Shown here one piece after another: positions 1 through 5,259 of a stretch of DNA of 11,498 bases (position 1 is its first letter; every line of letters starts with the position of its first letter). A program made the translations under genes and the position numbers. Source of the stretch: Thermotoga sp. 4484_232 (lineage in GTDB: Bacteria > Thermotogota > Thermotogae > Thermotogales > Thermotogaceae); NCBI GenBank assembly GCA_002084985.1, contig MZGO01000015.1:1-11498 (forward strand). Reading direction: 5' to 3'. Below the pieces are notes generated by a model. It was not told the origin of the DNA. It was given only the letters and a program-made list of their open reading frames with translations, and did no database searches.

Positions 1-521
1 CGCTATAGGTTGATAGCTGCAGATCTTCCAGGTTTCGGTTCTTCGGATAAACCAAAAAGGCCTATAAATCTTGAAAATTACGCGAAAGAACTTGAAGAGA
101 TACTTGATAAACTGAATCTCAAAGAGTGTGTTTTGATAGGGCATTCCATGGGAACTTCTATAATAACGAAGCTCGCCAGCAGAAGAAGTGATTTGGCTAA
201 GAAACTCGTTTTCATATCTCCATCACCTATAAAGGGTTATAGAACACCTAAAGAAAGTTTCCCCCTGCTTTCACTCTATAGAAACAGTTTTTCGCTGGTT
301 GAAAAGATTTGACAGAAGAAGCAAAGAAAATAAAAGTACCCGTTCTTCTGATATGGGGAGATAAAGATCCTTTAGTGACGAAAGCAGAAGTTGAAGAAAC
401 AGCGAAAGTTTTCAAGAAATCTCATCTCGTCATCTTAAATTCCTTCGGACATTGTCCTCATATCGACGATCCTGAGAGGGTGTTCAAAATCATGGAGGAT
501 TTCATAGAGGAGGTGTTGTAA
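1..521 (+). pseudogene. alpha/beta hydrolase, 5'-partial, frameshifted with shortened lid
   Basis: The reading frame is already open at base 1, so the start lies outside the window. The first part (frame of base 1, up to TGA at 310-312) carries a DLPGFGSSDKP loop and the nucleophile elbow GHSMG (Ser codon 145-147). The second part is in another frame, from about 309 to TAA at 519-521. It carries the acid strand VPVLLIWGDKDPL (Asp codon 366-368) and the catalytic histidine in FGHCPHIDDPE (His codon 450-452). Together they supply a complete Ser-Asp-His triad split over two frames. Only about 33 residues lie between the strand LVFISPS and KIKVPV, against about 83 in the intact hydrolase at 1510-2301. 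Roughly 50 lid residues therefore appear to be missing, with the frame lost at the same point. It is either a real deletion or a sequence/assembly fault. It ends directly against the next gene, so it belongs to that operon. Substrate unknown. Confidence 0.8.
509..515 (+). promoter_or_regulatory. ribosome binding site of the KAS III-like gene
   Basis: GGAGGTG lies 6 nt before the ATG at 522, inside the last codons of the hydrolase gene. The stop TAA (519-521) abuts the ATG, which suggests translational coupling within one transcript and fixes this start. Confidence 0.75.
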
Positions 522-1505
522 ATGCCTTTTGCCAGGATTCTTTCAACGGGGATCTACGTTCCAGAGAAGATCATGACTAACGAGGAATTCGAAAAACTGA
601 CACACATGAAGATAGATCCCCATTACTCTCAAGTCCTGGGAATAAATCACAGACATATTTCTTCTGAAAGAGAGACGCCCGCATACATGGCAGCAGAGGC
701 TGGGAGAATGGCGCTCAAAAGAGCAGGTATCAAACCGGAAGATCTGGATCTCATAATCGTTGGAACAGACACACCAGAAGCCATTACTCCTCCAACTGCT
801 TCGAGAGTTCAATATCTTCTTGGAGTGAGCGAAAAAGAAGTTCCTGCCTTCGATGTCAACGCATCATGTGCCAACGGCGCGTTGCTTCTGGATATTGCAT
901 CCAGGTACATCGCAATGGGTGACTTCAAATATGTACTGGTTATAGGAACCTATGGGATGACGAAATTTCTCTCTTGGAAATACCCATGGGAGGCTTTGTT
1001 CTCAGACGGCGCAGGGGCCGTTGTATTAACCAGCGGTGAATCACCAGGATATCTAGGAAGTGTGATGAGAACCGACGGTTCCTGGTGGTACAACTGGGGA
1101 ATATACATGGGAACAGGTACAACGAATCTTGAGGGTATTGAAAAAGGGTTCCATAAACTCGATTTGAGGGCACCGTACCCTTCAACAGTTAACGAAGAGG
1201 GGTGGCCCATGTTGGTCGAAAAGCTTCTTGACAAGCTTGAAGCTTCAAAAGAAGAGATCGGTATGATCTTCTTCACACAAGTCAGAAAGAAAAGTATCCA
1301 CGTTGTCATGGAGAAATTAAAACTTCCCCTGGAAAAGGCTCATACTGTAATGGAAAAATACGGCTACACGGGTTCAGCATGTGTTTACATGGCGCTCCAT
1401 GACGCGATAGAGGAAGGTAAAATGGAAGATTTGAAAGGAAAACTCGTTCTCTTCGTCACATCCGGTGTGGGATATCAGCAGGTTGCAACGGCTTTCAGGT
1501 GGTGA
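522..1505 (+). CDS. 3-oxoacyl-ACP synthase III (FabH)-like protein with altered active site
   Basis: This 327-residue protein has the length and fold markers of the thiolase-type KAS III family. The N-terminal half has GINHRHIS (like FabH TGIRxRRI) and the nucleophile region FDVNASCANGA with Cys116, then LFSDGAGAVVL (about 160-169). The C-terminal half ends in a FabH-like tail, YGYTGSACVYMALHDAIEEGK then VTSGVGYQQVATAFRW. In authentic FabH the triad is Cys-His-Asn, with His in a PHQAN motif and Asn in a GNT motif. Here the aligned positions read FTQVR (Thr252) and GYT (Tyr282), so only the cysteine survives. It may therefore be an acyltransferase, a non-decarboxylating or divergent condensing enzyme, or a partner subunit rather than the housekeeping FabH. 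It sits between two alpha/beta hydrolases with gaps of 0 and 4 nt, pointing to a joint acyl-thioester pathway. Family assignment is firm; reaction is unknown. Confidence 0.85.
   Translation: MPFARILSTGIYVPEKIMTNEEFEKLTHMKIDPHYSQVLGINHRHISSERETPAYMAAEAGRMALKRAGIKPEDLDLIIVGTDTPEAITPPTASRVQYLLGVSEKEVPAFDVNASCANGALLLDIASRYIAMGDFKYVLVIGTYGMTKFLSWKYPWEALFSDGAGAVVLTSGESPGYLGSVMRTDGSWWYNWGIYMGTGTTNLEGIEKGFHKLDLRAPYPSTVNEEGWPMLVEKLLDKLEASKEEIGMIFFTQVRKKSIHVVMEKLKLPLEKAHTVMEKYGYTGSACVYMALHDAIEEGKMEDLKGKLVLFVTSGVGYQQVATAFRW
1497..1502 (+). promoter_or_regulatory. ribosome binding site deciding the GTG start at 1510
   Basis: AGGTGG, overlapping the end of the upstream gene, lies 7 nt before the GTG at 1510. 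An earlier in-frame GTG at 1465 lies inside the upstream coding region with no comparable site, and would add 15 residues unlike the family N-terminus. Confidence 0.55.
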
Positions 1506-1509
1506 TAGT

Positions 1510-2301
1510 GTGTTTCTTGAAAGAAACGGTTTAAGAATAAGGTACGAAATCTTGGGGGAAGGGAAAGATGTCGTTTTCTTCCTCAACGGTATCTTCATGA
1601 GGTATGAGAGTTGGTACAACATCGTCTCTAACCTTTCCAAAGACTTCAGGACAGTTCTTCACGATTTCAAATGCCAATGGTTCTCGGATTGTCCAGATGA
1701 TTTGAGCTTCGATGAGCATTGTGATGATATCATCGCTCTCATGGATCATATCAACGCCGAAAAAGCCCATATCGTTGGAACATCGTATGGTGGGGAAGTG
1801 GGGATCCTCTTCGCCAGTAAGCACATCGAAAGGGTGAAAAGCCTGACAGTTATATCTTCCACTTCTGAAATAGATGAGGATATGTACAACAAAGCTCTCA
1901 GATGGAGGGAGGGAGCAAAAAGTAAAGATCCAAGGGTCTTCACTCTTTCATGGCTCACCGATGTTTATTCTTCGGAATTTCTCGAGAAGAATAAAGGAAT
2001 TTTAGATGTGATCGTTGAAAGGCTGGAGGGGTTCAATTACGATGGTGCTGTCAAGTTGATCGATGCTTTTCTTGATTTGAGGAAAAAACCTCTAACGCCT
2101 CTACTCGATAAAATCCAAGTTCCCACACTCGTAGTGTTCAGTTTATACGATGGAATAAAACCTCCTCCTTTTTCTCTCAAAGTTCATAGAGGGATTAAAA
2201 ATTCCCTTTTGATAGGATTACCATCAGGACACGCTTCCGTCGTTGAAAGACCAAAGGAGCTTTCGCTCATTCTGAAAGGTTTTCTAGAATCTATCCCTTG
2301 A
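1510..2301 (+). CDS. alpha/beta hydrolase (intact)
   Basis: This is a 263-residue single-domain alpha/beta hydrolase, counted from GTG 1510. The order of elements is canonical: strand VVFFLNG (about 21-27, oxyanion region, with LNG in place of HG), nucleophile elbow GTSYGG with Ser92, a lid of about 83 residues (119-201), acid strand VPTLVVFSLYDG with Asp214, and GLPSGHASVVERP with His241. The triad is complete, so it should be an active esterase, thioesterase, peptidase or C-C hydrolase. No signal peptide is seen, so it is probably cytosolic. It follows the KAS III-like gene by 4 nt and is probably co-translated with it, so an acyl-thioester or ester made by that protein is a plausible substrate (inference). 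Its 3' end overlaps the convergent permease gene by 11 bp. Exact activity cannot be assigned. Confidence 0.85.
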   Translation: MFLERNGLRIRYEILGEGKDVVFFLNGIFMRYESWYNIVSNLSKDFRTVLHDFKCQWFSDCPDDLSFDEHCDDIIALMDHINAEKAHIVGTSYGGEVGILFASKHIERVKSLTVISSTSEIDEDMYNKALRWREGAKSKDPRVFTLSWLTDVYSSEFLEKNKGILDVIVERLEGFNYDGAVKLIDAFLDLRKKPLTPLLDKIQVPTLVVFSLYDGIKPPPFSLKVHRGIKNSLLIGLPSGHASVVERPKELSLILKGFLESIP

Positions 2302-3118
2302 GTCCTGTGAGAGCGATTCCTTTTATGAAGTACCTTTGCGCGAAAAGGAAGAATATCAGAATCGGAGTTATGACTATGCACGAACCAGCCATCTGGATGG
2401 CGATGTTTTCTCCGTATTGACCAGCCAAGACCGATACCGCAACTGGTAGCGTGTACATCCTCTCATCCTGAGCTACTATGAGAGGCCATAAAAAGGAATT
2501 CCAAGAACCGGTAAAGGTGAATATCGATATGGTTGTGAGGGCTGGTTTTGAAAGAGGGAGTATTATTTTGAAGAATATGTAACTTTCTCGAGCACCATCT
2601 ATCCTAGCGGCTTCTATGAGATCGTTGGGTATGGTTATGATGAATTGCCTCATGAAGAATATGTTGAAGACACTGACAGCACCTGGAAGGATCAGGCCGG
2701 TGTATGTATTCAGAAGGCCAAGGTACCTCAAGAGTAGAAAAACCGGTATCATGGTCATTTGTCCTGGAACCATGAGAGTCGTCAGTATGAGGAAAAAGAG
2801 TTTATCTCTTCCTTTGAATCTGAACTTTGCGAAGGCATAACCTGCCATCGAGGACAGCAAAACAGAAAGAAAAGTAATAGAAGAGGCAACTATCACTGTG
2901 TTCAAGAAAGGTCTTCCAAAATTTATAGAGGAGAAGAGGTCCACATAGTTTTTCAATGTTGGATTTTTTGGGATCCACCTTGGTGGAAAAACGTAGATTT
3001 CACTGCTGGGTTTGAAAGAGGTCGATACCATCCATATGAAAGGTAGAAGCATTGTGAATGCTCCTATCAGCAATATCGCGTGAACCACGATTTGTAGAAA
3101 CACGTTATTCTTTCTCAT
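2291..3118 (-). CDS. ABC sugar transporter inner-membrane permease, MalG type
   Basis: This binding-protein-dependent transport permease of about 275 residues has about six hydrophobic segments, beginning with IVVHAILLIGAFTMLLPFIW. The cytoplasmic EAA loop, which docks on the ABC ATPase, is clear at about 169-188: EAARIDGARESYIFFKIILP. Short N- and C-terminal tails and GSWNSFLWPLIV after the loop are typical of the MalG/CUT1 branch. The start is ambiguous. GTG 3127 and ATG 3124 overlap or abut the Shine-Dalgarno GAGGTGA (3124-3130), whereas ATG 3118 lies 5 nt after it and is preferred. It is the last gene of the glucan operon, 10 nt after the MalF-type partner, with which it should form the heterodimeric channel. 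The final bases overlap the convergent hydrolase gene. The substrate is inferred from operon context only. Confidence 0.92.
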   Translation of the reverse strand: MRKNNVFLQIVVHAILLIGAFTMLLPFIWMVSTSFKPSSEIYVFPPRWIPKNPTLKNYVDLFSSINFGRPFLNTVIVASSITFLSVLLSSMAGYAFAKFRFKGRDKLFFLILTTLMVPGQMTMIPVFLLLRYLGLLNTYTGLILPGAVSVFNIFFMRQFIITIPNDLIEAARIDGARESYIFFKIILPLSKPALTTISIFTFTGSWNSFLWPLIVAQDERMYTLPVAVSVLAGQYGENIAIQMAGSCIVITPILIFFLFAQRYFIKGIALTGLKG

Positions 3119-3128
3119 CCTCATCACC

Positions 3129-4001
3129 TCAATCTTGCTTGCTGAGTTTCAGTCTCAACAATGTAAGAACAGCGATCATTAGGAATAGAACCACCGCTAT
3201 CGAAGAAGCATATCCCAGCTTGAAGAATTTGAATCCCTGTCTGTAAAGATAGAGGACAACGGAGAGGGTGGAATTCAGAGGTCCTCCTTGTGTGAGCATG
3301 TATGGCTCTTCAAAGAGTTGAAGATATCCAATTATCATCATCGTTGTTATGAAAAGCATCGTTGGTCTTAGCATCGGCAGTGTTATGTACCAAAATTTCT
3401 GCCATGAAGAAGCTCCATCGAGTTCCGCTGCTTCATATAGGAAATCCGGTATGTTCTGAAGGCCTGCAAGAAGAAGAAGGGTGTTGTACCCAACGGCTTT
3501 CCAGACAACAAGCATTATGATCGACGGCATGGCCCATTTGGGATCACCGAGCCAGTTTGGGCCTTTTATACCAAAGAGTCCCAGAAACCAATTGAGGATG
3601 CCGTAACTTGGGTTCAGTATCCATGACCAGACTATCGCAATCGCTACCGTGTTTGTAACGAAAGGCAGAAAAAAGCAAATTTTGAAGAAATTCTTGAACC
3701 TGGTTTGTTCCCTGTTCAGAAGGACTGCGTTCAAAAGTGATAGTGCCACAGTCACGGGCATCGCCACGATCAAGCAATAGAAGGTGTTGAACAAAGCCTT
3801 CCAGAATAGTTCATCCTGGAACAGCTCGTAGAAGTTTCTGAGACCTATGAATCTCGCCTTGCTCCAATCAGTTAGAGCGAAAACGTTGAAATCTGTGAAA
3901 CTCAGGTATAGTGACGCGAATATCGGTATTACCAGAAAAATCAAGAGGAGTATCAAAGCGGGTCCTATGAAGACTAGTATCCAGAAAACGTTCGTTCTCA
4001 T
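3129..4001 (-). CDS. ABC sugar transporter inner-membrane permease, MalF type
   Basis: This 290-residue protein has six hydrophobic segments, from VFWILVFIGPALILLLIFLV at the N-terminus to SSIAVVLFLMIAVLTLL near the end. The EAA loop EAAELDGASSWQKFWYITLP lies at about 190-209, and FEEPYMLTQGGPLNST (230-245) matches the conserved F-x-x-x-Y-x-L-T-x-GGP signature of CUT1 MalF/UgpA-like permeases. ATG 4001 is preceded by AGGAGG (4011-4016) at 9 nt. It lies downstream of the sugar-binding protein gene, separated by a hairpin, and upstream of the MalG-type permease. It should form half of the membrane channel for the oligosaccharide delivered by the binding protein. Confidence 0.93.
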   Translation of the reverse strand: MRTNVFWILVFIGPALILLLIFLVIPIFASLYLSFTDFNVFALTDWSKARFIGLRNFYELFQDELFWKALFNTFYCLIVAMPVTVALSLLNAVLLNREQTRFKNFFKICFFLPFVTNTVAIAIVWSWILNPSYGILNWFLGLFGIKGPNWLGDPKWAMPSIIMLVVWKAVGYNTLLLLAGLQNIPDFLYEAAELDGASSWQKFWYITLPMLRPTMLFITTMMIIGYLQLFEEPYMLTQGGPLNSTLSVVLYLYRQGFKFFKLGYASSIAVVLFLMIAVLTLLRLKLSKQD

Positions 4002-4023
4002 TCAATCGATCCTCCTAGCTTGG

Positions 4024-4048
4024 AAAAGCCCCCGGGAGGGGGGCCTTT
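4024..4048 (-). terminator. intra-operon hairpin, probable attenuator/partial terminator or mRNA-stabilising stem
   Basis: On the minus strand, just after the binding-protein stop codon (TGA at 4050-4052), AAAGGCCCCC and GGGGGCTTTT form a 10-bp stem (six GC pairs, one G-U, three A-U) around the 5-nt loop CTCCC. The U run is short (four T, then CC) and belongs to the stem, so complete termination is doubtful. Such a hairpin between a binding-protein gene and its permease genes commonly lowers permease expression relative to the binding protein, by partial termination or by protecting the upstream mRNA 3' end. Confidence 0.7.
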
Positions 4049-4049
4049 C

Positions 4050-5243
4050 TCACTTCCTTATCTTTTCTATGTCTCTCTTCAGAGCCTCTGCTGCTCTCTC
4101 AGGTGTTCTCTTTTTGTATATGACCTCTTCCACTCTCCTTGATATAGCGTTGGCAATCTCTTCCCATTCTGGAATGTTTGGAGGTGATTTTGCATCTTTC
4201 AATTGCTCTCCAAAAACTCTCATTATTGGGTCGTTAGCAAGCTCTGGGCAGTTCCATACCTCCTTGACAGCGGGAAGGGAAGAAACGATTTTATACCATT
4301 CAAGCTGATTTTCTGGTTTCGTCATGAACTCTATGAACTTCCACGCAAGATCCTTGTTCTTAGATGTATTGAATATCACCCAGTTACATCCCCCGACAAA
4401 TGAGGTTCTCGTTTTGTTCTTCGGCATCAGAGCCACAGACCATTTTCCTTCTATCTGAGGTGTTTGTTGTTTTATCATGCTGACCATCCAGGGTCCGGAG
4501 AAGAAGATTGGAACTTTACCGGAAGCGAAATCCTGGAAGAGATTCCCTCCTCCAATGGGAGCAAGCTTTTCCCAGAAGAATCTCGCATAGTATCTTATAG
4601 CTTCCACGAACTCTGGATCCGTCACTCTAACCTTACCATTTTCGTCGAAGAGCTTACCTCCTGCCTGCCAGACGAAGGGCATGAATTCGTTACCGAACAC
4701 TCCTGTATAGAGTAAGGAAAGTGCGTACATATCCTTTCCTCTCTGAGCGAGCTTTTTTGCGGCATCGTAGAGTTCCTCCCACGTCTGTGGAGCGTGGTCG
4801 TATCCGACCTCTTTCAGAACATCCGTTCTGTAGAACATCACTCTGACATCGACGTACCATGGTATACCGTAAACTCCTCCATTCATTGTCACTGTCTGCC
4901 AGGATCCCTCGAAGAACATGTCTTTGTTTATGAAAGATTTTTCAAGGTATGGAGAGAGCTCTTCAAAGACACCCATGGCACCGAAGGGAGCCATCCAGGT
5001 CGTTCCCATCTGAACAAGGTCTGGTAGTTGCATTCCCGCTATACCTGTGAGTATCTTATCGTACGCTGCTGACCAAGGAATGGCCTGGATCTCGACTTTC
5101 ACACCAGGATTTTCTTTCATGAACTTTTCAGCCATGATGTGCAGGTTCTTCGCTTCTTCACCCATTGCCCATATTTGAAGAACTCTCGTGGCAAAAGCAA
5201 ATGCGGTGGTGAGAATCAATATCGCTATCAATACCTTCCTCAT
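4050..5243 (-). CDS. ABC sugar-binding protein (family 1 extracellular solute-binding protein), secreted
   Basis: This protein of 397 residues (from ATG 5243) is typical of CUT1 sugar-binding proteins. Residues 1-18 form a signal peptide (MRKVLIAILILTTAFAFA) with no lipobox cysteine, so the protein is probably free in the periplasm/toga space or held by an uncleaved signal. The mature protein starts TRVLQIWAM and has AEKFMKENPGVKVEIQAIPW and LPDLVQMGTTW, as in the PF01547/PF13416 families. Several tryptophans and tyrosines could stack on sugar rings. The start is ATG 5243 because AAGGGGGTG (5250-5258) lies 6 nt upstream; a GTG at 5252 overlaps that site. It begins 16 nt after the glucanase stop and precedes the permeases. 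The ligand is inferred to be an oligosaccharide released by the neighbouring glucanase, such as sophoro-oligosaccharides. Confidence 0.92.
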   Translation of the reverse strand: MRKVLIAILILTTAFAFATRVLQIWAMGEEAKNLHIMAEKFMKENPGVKVEIQAIPWSAAYDKILTGIAGMQLPDLVQMGTTWMAPFGAMGVFEELSPYLEKSFINKDMFFEGSWQTVTMNGGVYGIPWYVDVRVMFYRTDVLKEVGYDHAPQTWEELYDAAKKLAQRGKDMYALSLLYTGVFGNEFMPFVWQAGGKLFDENGKVRVTDPEFVEAIRYYARFFWEKLAPIGGGNLFQDFASGKVPIFFSGPWMVSMIKQQTPQIEGKWSVALMPKNKTRTSFVGGCNWVIFNTSKNKDLAWKFIEFMTKPENQLEWYKIVSSLPAVKEVWNCPELANDPIMRVFGEQLKDAKSPPNIPEWEEIANAISRRVEEVIYKKRTPERAAEALKRDIEKIRK

Positions 5244-5249
5244 GTTAAA

Positions 5250-5258
5250 CACCCCCTT
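5250..5258 (-). promoter_or_regulatory. ribosome binding site of the sugar-binding protein gene
   Basis: On the minus strand AAGGGGGTG lies 6 nt before ATG 5243, in the 16-nt gap after the glucanase gene. It selects ATG 5243 over the overlapping GTG at 5252. Confidence 0.7.
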
Positions 5259-5259
5259 C

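Noticed and set aside
543..1309. Open frames on the minus strand opposite the KAS III-like gene
   Set aside because: Their translations show no recognisable family, and they lie entirely opposite a well-supported gene; they are shadows.
4028..4043. G-quadruplex in the G-rich stretch
   Set aside because: The G runs pair with a matching C run to form a simple hairpin, and four separate G tracts are not present.
4050..5243. Lipoprotein anchor on the sugar-binding protein
   Set aside because: No cysteine occurs at or near the end of the signal peptide, so there is no lipobox.
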